NCBI GenBank assembly: GCA_934678915.1
Contig: CAKUSF010000024.1
Location: 1-21,766, forward strand
From: an uncultured Bacteroidales bacterium
GTDB taxonomy: Bacteria; Bacteroidota; Bacteroidia; Bacteroidales; UBA932
Direction of reading: 5' to 3'
Length of the DNA stretch: 21,766 nt
Shown here: in pieces, positions 7,498 through 15,074 of the stretch
Position numbering within the stretch: the first letter of the stretch is position 1
Layout: each line of letters begins with the position of its first letter
Position numbers and translations under genes: made by a program
The notes under the pieces: model-generated
Database searches by the model: none
Seen by the model: the letters and a program-made list of their open reading frames with translations, nothing else
Told to the model about the DNA's origin: nothing

Positions 7498-7956
7498 CTA
7501 CTCGTCAAACGGAGTCTTTACTGGGAAGGTCGTTCCGATGAAATCATCATAAACGACTTCACCTTTTCTCTCGACCTCCTCTCTACTCTCCTTTATTAAC
7601 TTGTCAGGGAGGCAAAGGATATTGCGGAAATCTTCATTAAACACCGGCTTTCTTTCAGCCATGCTCATGAATCTGTCAAACAGATAGATGTACCTAAAAT
7701 CCAGTCTCTTAATCATGTCTGCATTATCCTTGTAGGCAGCAGTGAACTGAAGAAGACAGATACTGTCATTCTCATAGACTACTTTTAGGTCCTCTATTTT
7801 CGGATCCCTGAAGTCTTGTACATATTTGCTCATGCCATATTCAAGTGACACTGGCAGTTGTTTCTTCGCCCTTTCTGTTATGGGATAAGAACGACTTGTA
7901 CACCCTATTGCAATAGCGAGCATTATTAGGGAAAGAAGGATTGTAGAGTGCTTCAT
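7498..7956 (-). CDS. Small lipoprotein of unknown function
   Basis: A 152-aa protein with a type II signal peptide: MKHSTILLSLIMLAIAIGC, lipobox AIGC with Cys19. The mature part has no domain I can name; it is polar, with a central CLLQFTAAYKDN stretch and a RYIYLFDRF stretch that are also the best preserved parts of the relic at 5997-6140. It lies downstream of the susD terminator on the same strand, so it is either transcribed by read-through or from its own promoter in the 30 bases past the hairpin. It is convergent with the Rpn-type gene. A copy of the PD40-gene 3' end beside it suggests that its ancestral partner is the PD40/GH92 operon rather than the Sus locus. Confidence 0.75.
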   Translation of the reverse strand: MKHSTILLSLIMLAIAIGCTSRSYPITERAKKQLPVSLEYGMSKYVQDFRDPKIEDLKVVYENDSICLLQFTAAYKDNADMIKRLDFRYIYLFDRFMSMAERKPVFNEDFRNILCLPDKLIKESREEVERKGEVVYDDFIGTTFPVKTPFDE

Positions 7957-7986
7957 AGATAATTACATTTTATTGGACATAATACA

Positions 7987-8022
7987 CAATAGAGGCGCGG
8001 ACAAAGCCCCGCGCCTCTATTG
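7987..8022 (-). terminator. Terminator hairpin after susD of locus 1
   Basis: A perfect 14-bp stem, CAATAGAGGCGCGG paired with its complement, and an 8-nt loop, starting 14 bases past the susD stop codon. There is no long U-run, but stem strength and position support termination of the minus-strand susC-susD transcript. Confidence 0.8.
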
Positions 8023-8036
8023 GATTATCAAGACTA

Positions 8037-10121
8037 TTAATAGCCTGGGTTCTGAGGATATTCAACCTTATTGTTGGACTGAATAACCTGAGTAGGAATC
8101 GGGAACTGATAGTTCCAAGGATGGAATGCCGAATGGTGCCTTGTGTGGCCATCCTTGTCAACATAAGTCTCTCTTGGGTTGTTTGCCATGTTCTCAAATC
8201 CGAAACCGTACTTGTGGACGCGAGCGTATGCTGTGTTGGATGTTGTCGCATCTTGAACAGGATACTTGCTTGTCACATAGTCACCGCAGTTAGGATTGCA
8301 TGACAGACGGTTGAGGGTGATCATACGATGCTCCTCGCCAAGGAACTCGCGTGTGCGCTCGTCTAGAATGTAGTCGATGTCAACATCTGACGCATTGCAA
8401 GGCTTAGCGTTGGCACGTGACCTTACCTCGTTGATGTCAGCAGCAGCGGCAGACTTGTTTCCCTGCGCAAGGTAAGCCTCAGCACGAAGCAGATAAGCCT
8501 CAGGAACACGAATCATGTACCAGTCAACATCATAAGCCTTGTTACCGTTTGTCGCGAAATCTGGATGAACATCATCAGAGAACTTCCAGAGACGAGGCCA
8601 AAGCATAGTCGTGTCAGATGCATTCACCTTGTAGGCATTGATCTTCTCCGTAGTGTTGGCTCCAGGGCCAGGAAGTGTCTTGGCTCTTTCGTACATCTCT
8701 TTCTTTGCATCAAGCCATCCTTGTCCACCCGGCAGGTAGAAGTTCTTCTGCATCATCACTTCTGAACCACGGAAATCGTTAGGGTCGTCCCAAAGTCCAT
8801 TTTCTACATATTCGCCAGCATTGTAAACATATTCGACAGGAATGCAGGTTGTTCCAATGTAGGCAACACGTCCTCCGATTGTGTCCTGAGCAATGTTGGC
8901 AAGCCTACGTGTAGGAAGGACTGGAGAGAATGCTGATGTGGCAGAAGAGCCTTCAGCGAAAGTCGCAGCATCATCACCATAGAAGTAGAAAGTGTAGGTA
9001 CTGTCTTTATTACTGTCTAGCTTAGACTTAAGCGGTTTTTTCCCTTCAACGTCAGAGCAGACTGTGTAGGAACGAGCGGTCTGTGCTCCCATGATTACGT
9101 TCGGCAGCCAGTTTGCCTCGGTACAGAGGCTTCTTACACGCCACCAACCGTCTCCACCGCCACCGGTAGAGTAAGTACCGTAGTTGAATTGTACAACCCA
9201 GATAGACTCTTTATTTTCAGGGCTACTTGGGTTATCAATGTCAGCTTTTTTGACAGCCTTGCCACTGGCGTCTCTTCCCCATGCCTGACGGAAAAGATCC
9301 CAGTATGGGTTCAGTGCGTTGCCATAGCGGTCTGTTGTCTCATCCTTACGCGAACCAAAGCGCGTCTTCATTATGTCATAACCTCCGTCTGTACCATCAA
9401 TCACGCGTGTAGCAGCCTGCTCAGCCTCCTTAAAGTTACCAAGTGCAAGGTTAACTTCAGCGAGATAGACATCCGCAGCAGCCTTAGTAGCTGTACCGGT
9501 AAGGCGAGCTACTGCCGGAAGATGTTCCGAAGCCCATGCAAAATCTTCTTTTACAAACTCCCAAACCTCCTGACGTGAACTTGGAGTATAACCATAGTTG
9601 GCTTCAGCAGTACGATGATCAAGGATAACTACGTTACCGAACATTCCGGCCAAAACCCTGTAGGCCCAACCCCTGAGGAAGACAGCCTCTGCACGAAGCT
9701 CATCCTTCTTTGTCGCGGTTGAATATACAATGTTCGTACGTTCGTCAATCATGTCAATAACGGTGTTGGCTTTGTTCACGAGTGTATAGACATTGTCAAA
9801 CCAGTGACGGGAAATACCGTTATCAGCATTGATCTCCCAATTACCAAAAGTAGATGTGGAACCCGTAGGAGAGAAAGTGTCCATTCCCATGCCAGTGATC
9901 GCATACGAATGTGTTCCGTGTGGCTCACCAAGCATAAGGTATTCAACCGTGTTATAGCATGGATTCAGAGCCATGGTAATGTCAGATTCCGAGTTATAGA
10001 AGGAGTTGTCATCATAGTTGTAGGAATGCTCCTTGAGGAATTCCTCATCGTTGCATCCGGTGAATCCACCAAGAACCACCACGCCAGCTACAATACCTGC
10101 AAATAATTTATTGATTTTCAT
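8037..10121 (-). CDS. SusD/RagB-family outer-membrane lipoprotein (locus 1)
   Basis: The surface glycan- or nutrient-binding lid that pairs with a SusC transporter. The 694-aa product starts with a lipoprotein signal, lipobox GGFTGC with Cys23, followed by NDEEFLKE as in many SusD proteins. N-terminal helices include RAEAVFLRGWAYRVLAGMFG (TPR-like) and the C-terminal RagB/SusD signatures are PEAYLLRAEAYLAQGN and a RTREFLGEEHR motif. It lies 21 bases after its susC and ends at a strong hairpin. At 694 aa it is longer than the usual 500-600, with loops around residues 300-450. The ligand cannot be predicted, as no glycosidase is attached to the locus. Confidence 0.95.
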   Translation of the reverse strand: MKINKLFAGIVAGVVVLGGFTGCNDEEFLKEHSYNYDDNSFYNSESDITMALNPCYNTVEYLMLGEPHGTHSYAITGMGMDTFSPTGSTSTFGNWEINADNGISRHWFDNVYTLVNKANTVIDMIDERTNIVYSTATKKDELRAEAVFLRGWAYRVLAGMFGNVVILDHRTAEANYGYTPSSRQEVWEFVKEDFAWASEHLPAVARLTGTATKAAADVYLAEVNLALGNFKEAEQAATRVIDGTDGGYDIMKTRFGSRKDETTDRYGNALNPYWDLFRQAWGRDASGKAVKKADIDNPSSPENKESIWVVQFNYGTYSTGGGGDGWWRVRSLCTEANWLPNVIMGAQTARSYTVCSDVEGKKPLKSKLDSNKDSTYTFYFYGDDAATFAEGSSATSAFSPVLPTRRLANIAQDTIGGRVAYIGTTCIPVEYVYNAGEYVENGLWDDPNDFRGSEVMMQKNFYLPGGQGWLDAKKEMYERAKTLPGPGANTTEKINAYKVNASDTTMLWPRLWKFSDDVHPDFATNGNKAYDVDWYMIRVPEAYLLRAEAYLAQGNKSAAAADINEVRSRANAKPCNASDVDIDYILDERTREFLGEEHRMITLNRLSCNPNCGDYVTSKYPVQDATTSNTAYARVHKYGFGFENMANNPRETYVDKDGHTRHHSAFHPWNYQFPIPTQVIQSNNKVEYPQNPGY

Positions 10122-10142
10122 ATAATATTCCTTTATTTCAAA

Positions 10143-13100
10143 TTAGAATGTCAGGTTTACTCCGAATGTCACTGTCTTGTAAGTTCCATCGCTGCCAAAA
10201 CGTGTGGATCCTGCGTCTCCCGCGATGGTTCCACCTGTCTCAGGATCAAGACCTGACCAGCCTGTGATTGTGAACAAATCCGTGGCGGCCACATAAACAC
10301 GGGCACCGCTGAGTCCTACCTTTTTAATGAGGTTAGGATTAAGTGTGTAAGAAAGAGAAAGGTCCTTGAGCTTAAGGAAGGTACGAGAGTTCCAATACTG
10401 ATAGTTCAAAGTGTTGTTGTAGTCACGCCTTGGGTACTTCTGTGAGTGGTTGGTCTCTGACCAAGGATCAACAGAAGCGAGCTGCGCACCGCTAGACTGA
10501 TTGGTTCCGAAAGCATAAGGATCAAACCAGAGGAAGTGGGTGTCATCACCCTGAGCCCAACGGAAGTTGAAATAGAGGGAGAAGTTCTTCCAACTGATAG
10601 TATTGCCGATGTTCATTGTAAAGAGCGGATCAGGAGAACCTATGAAGTGACGGTCTTTCTCATCAATCACACCATCATTGTTCCAATCCTCAAATTTGAT
10701 GTCACCAGCTTTGGCGTTTGGCTGGATCATCTCTCCCTTATCGTTCACATAGGCTTTAACTTCGTCATCAGAGTTGAATATGCCGAGTTTCTTGAGGTCA
10801 TAGGCGGAGCCAATCGGATGGCCAACCTGAAGGGCATAGTAGCTATCGTAGCCGTAAGCAACCGCATTGGCCACATCATCAGCCTCGTCACCCTTCCAAT
10901 CCTTTCCATAAAGTTCTTTCACGCAGTTGGCGTTAGAATCGAAAACGATTGAAGAGGTCCAACGGAAAGTCTTGTCTCCGTCACCGTTGATGTTGACAGA
11001 ATTGAGGGTTATCTCGACACCATTATTGGTCACGAGGCCGACATTGTCATAAATAGCCTTGAAACCGGTCATGTAAGGCGCTGAACGGTTCACAATCATA
11101 TTCGTTGTCCTTCCGGTGTAGCCATCAATACTACCGCTGAGTCTGCCCTGAAGCGTTGAGAAGTCAAGTCCGAAATTCAGCTTCTCTACCGTTGCCCAAG
11201 TCAAGCTTCTGTTAGGGATGCCAAGAGGTTCCACACCTATATTCCCTTGGTTTCCAAGCCACGCCCAAGACATTGATCCCTGCCTTGTTCCAACAACGCC
11301 TACATTGGCAAGTGTTTGGTAAGGAGAGACGGAGCTAGCTCCATTCTGTCCCCAAGAAACACGGAATTTGAGGAAGTCAAACCAACCAAGGTCCTTGATG
11401 AATTTCTCATTACTGAGTACCCAAGCAGCTGAAGCTCCGTAGAAATTATCCCACTTGAAACCATCGGCAAGACCTGAGTAACCGTCACGACGGAACACCA
11501 CGCTAGCATAATACGTGCTCTTCCAGTTGTAGTTGGCACGAGCAAGGTAACCGACACGGCTCCAAGTTGTACGTGAACGCTTGAGGATTGTGTTGGAGTT
11601 GTCAGCAACATCCATCTTATAGACACCGAGATAGGTAGGGCTGCTGAATCCCTTGAACTCAACGTTGAGGCCTTCAGTGTTGTACTTCTCACGGGTATAA
11701 CCGGCCATCAAATCGAAATGATGATCCTTGATGTCCTTGTTGTAAGTGAAAATGTTATCCACGTTCCAAGTCTGTGAATAGCTCATTGAAGAGCTTCCTT
11801 CAGCGTTGACATTGTACTTGGAAGGGTTGTCCATGTCTGCGGTGTCATTTGTGTTCACCCAAAGCTCAGGGTTGTTGAACACATCGCTACGGCCAGTATT
11901 ATGCTGTCCCTGAAGGGTGATTCTATAGGAAAGGCCCTTGATGAACGGAAAATCAATCTGAGCATAAGCGTTTCCATTGGCGTTTGAGCTGAAACCTGAA
12001 CGGTCTGTATAGAGATAAGAGTCATTCTTACCAGCACCTACCAACGGGCTGACAGTCTTTCCGTCCGGATAGTAATTGTACCAATCCTCGTATCCTGGGG
12101 TTTGAACCATAACATAAGAATATGGAGACATCCATGTTGCATTCTGGATTCTAGCAGTCTGTCCCCAACTGTTGGCACCGAGGTAGCTTGCCTTTACTCC
12201 GACTGTCAACCAATCGTTCACGGTCATGTCCAACTTGGCAAGGAAGTTATATTTCTCATAATCATCACCAAGACGGATACCCTGCTGACGGGTATAGTCT
12301 CCGGAAACATAGTAAGAGACATTCTTGGACTTTCCAGCGATACTCAAGTCATATTTTTGACCGACACCGGTACGTGAAATTTCTTTGAGCCAGTTTGTTC
12401 TGGTGCCATCTTTGAATGCTGCAAGTTCGACATCCGTCATGAGCTCTGTCGCTGCTGCTTCAAGAGAAGAATAATCTTCCCATTTTTTCTCCTTGAAAGC
12501 ATCCCTATTAGCCTTGTATGACTCGAAACGATTCTTAAGGAAAGTCTCATCGTCAGTCACCATTTTAGGCATGCGTGACCAATCTGAAAGGCTTACGCTT
12601 GCATTGAAACTTACAACAGGCTTCTCACTAGTTCCTCTCTTGGTTGTGATAATGATAACACCGTTGGCAGCACGAGAACCGTAAATCGCAGCAGCTGAAG
12701 CATCCTTCAGCACATCAATGCTCTCAATGTCTGTAGTATTGATGGAATTGATTGAACCATAAGAGATCACGCCATCAACAATGAGCATAGGCTGGTTGAC
12801 GCTCTGTGAGCTTGCCCCTACGCTTGACGGGATGGAGTTCTTGCCACGAATGGTCATTGTTCCAGTGTTGTCACCAGCAGCACTACTTGTCGGAGCGTAA
12901 CTGAAGCCCGCCACCTTACTTGAAAGAGCCGAAAGGGCATTAGGGTTAGGCAAAGTACTAATGTTCTTATCATTGGCATAGTTTACACTAGCGATTGAAC
13001 CAGAAAGGTCTCTTCTGCGCGCTGTACCGTAACCAACGACAACGACCTCATCAAGGAAGTTTGTGTCATCCTCAAGGACTACATTGATTGTCTTCTTGGA

Positions 13101-13355
13101 TCCAACAGTCACTTCCTGAGAAGTGTATCCAATGGAAGAAAAGACCAAAACCGCACTGGATCCAACGTTAGGGACATTCCAGCTACCATCAAGGTCTGTC
13201 ATAGTACCAGTGTTGGTGCCCTTAACAAGGACATTAACACCGACCAGTGGCTCTCCAGCCTTGTCCGTGACCTTTCCGGACACGGAGGACTGGGCGAATG
13301 CCTGCGCTCCAAATGTCAGAAGCACAAGCATGATCGTGATTAATCGTTTACCCAT
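10143..13355 (-). CDS. SusC/RagA-family TonB-dependent outer-membrane transporter (locus 1)
   Basis: TonB-dependent import barrel that works with the SusD lid to take up oligosaccharides or other nutrients. The 1070-aa product has a signal peptide cut after AQAFA, a carboxypeptidase-regulatory-like domain (about 23-97), a TonB-box region VVVGYGTARRRDLSGS, then the plug with IRGKNS, LIVDGV and ESIDVLKDASAAAIYGSRAANGVI. The C-terminus ends FGVNLTF, as outer-membrane barrels do. The first 40 residues and the leader are almost the same as those of the second susC (14957), although the two proteins diverge after that. The gene is divergent from the chorismatase-like gene. No anti-sigma STN domain is present, so control by an ECF sigma/anti-sigma pair through this protein is unlikely. 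Confidence 0.96.
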   Translation of the reverse strand: MGKRLITIMLVLLTFGAQAFAQSSVSGKVTDKAGEPLVGVNVLVKGTNTGTMTDLDGSWNVPNVGSSAVLVFSSIGYTSQEVTVGSKKTINVVLEDDTNFLDEVVVVGYGTARRRDLSGSIASVNYANDKNISTLPNPNALSALSSKVAGFSYAPTSSAAGDNTGTMTIRGKNSIPSSVGASSQSVNQPMLIVDGVISYGSINSINTTDIESIDVLKDASAAAIYGSRAANGVIIITTKRGTSEKPVVSFNASVSLSDWSRMPKMVTDDETFLKNRFESYKANRDAFKEKKWEDYSSLEAAATELMTDVELAAFKDGTRTNWLKEISRTGVGQKYDLSIAGKSKNVSYYVSGDYTRQQGIRLGDDYEKYNFLAKLDMTVNDWLTVGVKASYLGANSWGQTARIQNATWMSPYSYVMVQTPGYEDWYNYYPDGKTVSPLVGAGKNDSYLYTDRSGFSSNANGNAYAQIDFPFIKGLSYRITLQGQHNTGRSDVFNNPELWVNTNDTADMDNPSKYNVNAEGSSSMSYSQTWNVDNIFTYNKDIKDHHFDLMAGYTREKYNTEGLNVEFKGFSSPTYLGVYKMDVADNSNTILKRSRTTWSRVGYLARANYNWKSTYYASVVFRRDGYSGLADGFKWDNFYGASAAWVLSNEKFIKDLGWFDFLKFRVSWGQNGASSVSPYQTLANVGVVGTRQGSMSWAWLGNQGNIGVEPLGIPNRSLTWATVEKLNFGLDFSTLQGRLSGSIDGYTGRTTNMIVNRSAPYMTGFKAIYDNVGLVTNNGVEITLNSVNINGDGDKTFRWTSSIVFDSNANCVKELYGKDWKGDEADDVANAVAYGYDSYYALQVGHPIGSAYDLKKLGIFNSDDEVKAYVNDKGEMIQPNAKAGDIKFEDWNNDGVIDEKDRHFIGSPDPLFTMNIGNTISWKNFSLYFNFRWAQGDDTHFLWFDPYAFGTNQSSGAQLASVDPWSETNHSQKYPRRDYNNTLNYQYWNSRTFLKLKDLSLSYTLNPNLIKKVGLSGARVYVAATDLFTITGWSGLDPETGGTIAGDAGSTRFGSDGTYKTVTFGVNLTF

Positions 13356-13401
13356 AAACTGTTTTTTTATAATGGTTTTAATTTTGTTAAACGCCCTGTT
13401 T
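13238..13401 (-). repeat. Left arm of 164-bp inverted repeat (susC leader plus signal sequence)
   Basis: On the minus strand, the leader from AAACAGGGCGTTTAAC through the start codon and the first 40 or so codons matches 14911-15074 without a gap. The first 63 bases, including the whole 46-base leader, are identical; the coding part has about 10 mismatches. Identity stops sharply at the outer end. Confidence 0.9.
13386..13401 (-). repeat. Copy 1 of a 16-bp motif
   Basis: GTTAAACGCCCTGTTT on the plus strand. Further copies lie at 14653-14668 (same orientation) and 14911-14926 (inverted). Copies 1 and 3 are the outer ends of the inverted repeat; copies 1 and 2 bracket the chorismatase-like gene as direct repeats. 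Confidence 0.8.
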
Positions 13402-13511
13402 TGTGAAACAAATGCATGTTAGATTCGTTTAGGTGATAGTATTGTTGATAGCAGTACACATGATTATATTCTTAAGGCGAAGTAATAAATCAACATTAGT
13501 TGTGATTTTGA

Positions 13512-14657
13512 ATGTCAGGGAAAATGACGAAATTTGCAGTCCAATTAAGGAATATTTCAATGACGGAGAAATTTACTGAAATCATCACTTCATCGGTTGA
13601 GGGAACGTTGGAGGAGCAGTGCAGCGACATTCTCGGCAGGGTTTGCAATGAATATGTTGTCGTCAGCATTGTCTATTTCTTTGCATCCAAAGACACGGAT
13701 GCCTACATTTCGGATGATAGGATCCTTCATTCCGTGACCGATTCTGTTTTCTCTGAGTGCCCACTGGTCAGCTGCGTGGCGCAAAGGCCGATGGATGCGC
13801 GGCTTGTTGCAGAGGTGACTTATCTAAAAGGTGGGGCTGAGATCGAGAGGCATGATGATTACTCGGTACTTCGTTCGAGCGAATGTGTTGAGCTGCTTAC
13901 GCGAGGTATTCATTATCCTTCGTCTGGCGACATTGGTGAGCAATCGGTCAAAGTGTTTGACAGGATTAGGAATATTCTTGAATCAGAGTCGTTTGCAGTT
14001 TCGGACATAGTCCGTCAATGGAATTACATAGATCATATTACAGCCATAAATGACGGCATCCAGAACTATCAGCTATTCAATGATGCAAGGTCTGATTTCT
14101 ATGCGGCATCGGACTGGTCGAACGGCTATCCGGCAGCAACTGGCATTGGTTGTGACGCTGGTGGGGTGATGGTTGTTGTCTATGCTGTCAAGGGCTTCGC
14201 TGGGGCTGATTGTCCGATTGACAATCCATTGCAGATTCCTGCGCACAAATATTCAAGAAATGTCCTGGCTTCTGGTAAGGAGGCCGTTCGCACTACGCCT
14301 AAGTTTGAGAGAGCAAGGCTTTTGGGTGACACTGTATTTGTTTCTGGAACAGCCGCAATCAAAGGGGAAAATAGTGAGTTCTCCGATGATGCCCGTGTCC
14401 AGGCTGAAGAGGCGATTGATGTGGTGGAGCATCTGGTCGAGCCTTCCAATATTTCCCAAGACTGCTCTGGCTTCCGTTTTGAGTTGATGCGTGTCTATGT
14501 TCGACGTCCGCAGGACATGAAGGCCATCAAGGATGTATTCATGGCTCACTTTGGGAATATTCCCATCCACTTCCTCACCGCTGACATCTGCCGTCCTGAG
14601 CTTCTCCTTGAACTTGAAGGAGTTGGGCATGTGGCTTCTGTAAGAGAAGGGCGTTAA
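13512..14657 (+). CDS. Chorismatase-like protein (FkbO/Hyg5 type, RidA fold)
   Basis: Chorismatases hydrolyse chorismate to hydroxybenzoate or dihydroxybenzoate products; their C-terminal half has a RidA/YjgF-like fold. This 381-aa product shows the family pattern: RQWNYIDHI (168-176), NYQLFNDAR (185-193), GYPAATGIG (205-213), NPLQIPAHKYS (238-248), TPKFERA (262-268) and VSGTAAIKGENS (277-288). NPLQ replaces the NPRQ I recall from FkbO-type enzymes, so activity on chorismate is not assured. Bacteroidota homologues occur near aryl polyene or dialkylresorcinol pigment clusters, from memory, but none is visible here. Three starts are possible (13512, 13524, 13560); 13560 begins a plausible MTEKFTEII. 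The stop lies within a hairpin. It is placed between two divergent susC promoters, an unusual neighbourhood. Confidence 0.7.
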   Translation: MSGKMTKFAVQLRNISMTEKFTEIITSSVEGTLEEQCSDILGRVCNEYVVVSIVYFFASKDTDAYISDDRILHSVTDSVFSECPLVSCVAQRPMDARLVAEVTYLKGGAEIERHDDYSVLRSSECVELLTRGIHYPSSGDIGEQSVKVFDRIRNILESESFAVSDIVRQWNYIDHITAINDGIQNYQLFNDARSDFYAASDWSNGYPAATGIGCDAGGVMVVVYAVKGFAGADCPIDNPLQIPAHKYSRNVLASGKEAVRTTPKFERARLLGDTVFVSGTAAIKGENSEFSDDARVQAEEAIDVVEHLVEPSNISQDCSGFRFELMRVYVRRPQDMKAIKDVFMAHFGNIPIHFLTADICRPELLLELEGVGHVASVREGR

Positions 14658-14677
14658 ACGCCCTGTTTAGAAAACAG
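14649..14677 (+). terminator. Double hairpin at the stop codon of the chorismatase-like gene
   Basis: GGGCG-TTAAA-CGCCC (14649-14663) spans the TAA stop and is followed at once by CTGTTT-AGA-AAACAG (14663-14677). The two stems share a base. Position supports termination, though no U-run follows. Part of it is copy 2 of the 16-bp motif (14653-14668). Confidence 0.5.
14653..14668 (+). repeat. Copy 2 of the 16-bp motif
   Basis: GTTAAACGCCCTGTTT, identical to copy 1 and in the same orientation, overlapping the stop codon of the chorismatase-like gene. It is not part of the 164-bp inverted repeat, so it is an independent copy. Confidence 0.8.
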
Positions 14678-14711
14678 CCATCAATAAAACCATTAAGTAT
14701 AGTTTGCCCAT

Positions 14712-14742
14712 AGGATTGCGCAAGAATGCGAAAAGGATTGCG
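14712..14742 (+). promoter_or_regulatory. Three phased AGGATTGCG-type repeats, putative operator
   Basis: AGGATTGCG at 14712-14720 and 14734-14742, with AAGAATGCG between them (14722-14730). Offsets of 10 and 12 bases put all three on about one face of the helix, as for a regulator binding in tandem. It lies about 60 bases upstream of the best -7 element for the second susC. The regulator is not in the window. Confidence 0.5.
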
Positions 14743-14801
14743 TTGACCAAATTTTAAAGTTGATTTATCAAATATTTACAATGAGTTTGGAGGTGATAGC
14801 C

Positions 14802-14809
14802 TATTTTTG
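14802..14809 (+). promoter_or_regulatory. Candidate -7 element for susC of locus 2
   Basis: TATTTTTG fits TAnnTTTG exactly. No good -33 TTTG is found 19-21 bases upstream (TTTA at 14775-14778 is 23 away), which would fit an activator-dependent promoter. Use of this element implies a leader of about 140 bases. Confidence 0.4.
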
Positions 14810-14841
14810 CATCATGGCTGTATAATTAACTGTAAGATAAC

Positions 14842-14877
14842 ATTGATAATGCAGCCACATTGATTGATAATCAGCCA
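14842..14877 (+). repeat. Direct repeat pair with 21-bp period before susC of locus 2
   Basis: ATTGATAATGCAGCCA (14842-14857) and ATTGATAATCAGCCA (14863-14877) start 21 bases apart, two helical turns. CAGCCA also occurs at 14675-14680 and, inverted, at 14815-14820. A further AATCAA/TTGATT inverted pair (14886-14891, 14899-14904) follows. Together they suggest a protein-binding region or structured leader. The gap 14658-14956 holds only such elements and no gene. Confidence 0.45.
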
Positions 14878-14910
14878 TAATTAATAATCAATTGGCGGTT
14901 GATTTTTATT

Positions 14911-15074
14911 AAACAGGGCGTTTAACAAAATTAAAACCATTATAAAAAAACAGTTTATGGGTAAACGATTAATTACGATCCTGCTTGTGCTTCTGACAGT
15001 CGGAACACAGGCATTCGCCCAGTCCTCCGTCTCCGGAAAGGTCACGGACAAGGCTGGTGAACCTCTGGTCGGTG
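14911..15074 (+). repeat. Right arm of 164-bp inverted repeat (susC leader plus signal sequence)
   Basis: Counterpart of 13238-13401 in opposite orientation. It begins at AAACAGGGCGTTTAAC (copy 3 of the 16-bp motif, 14911-14926), includes the A-rich leader and ATG, and ends within the codons for EPLVG. The leader is identical between arms while the coding part has drifted slightly, mostly at synonymous positions. Confidence 0.9.

Noticed and set aside
13409..13416. Minus-strand TGCATTTG as the -7 element of the first susC
   Set aside because: One mismatch to consensus and no TTG at the -33 distance; the promoter of this gene remains unidentified.
13497..13504. TAGTTGTG as a -7 element for the chorismatase-like gene
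   Set aside because: One mismatch and no -33 partner. It would also force a start later than 13512, which cannot be confirmed.
14672..14707. Possible third, decayed copy of the susC leader (AAACAG, AAAACCATTA and AGTTT in the same order)
   Set aside because: Spacings differ (14 and 15 bases against 22 and 19) and the sequence is AT-rich, so chance agreement is likely.
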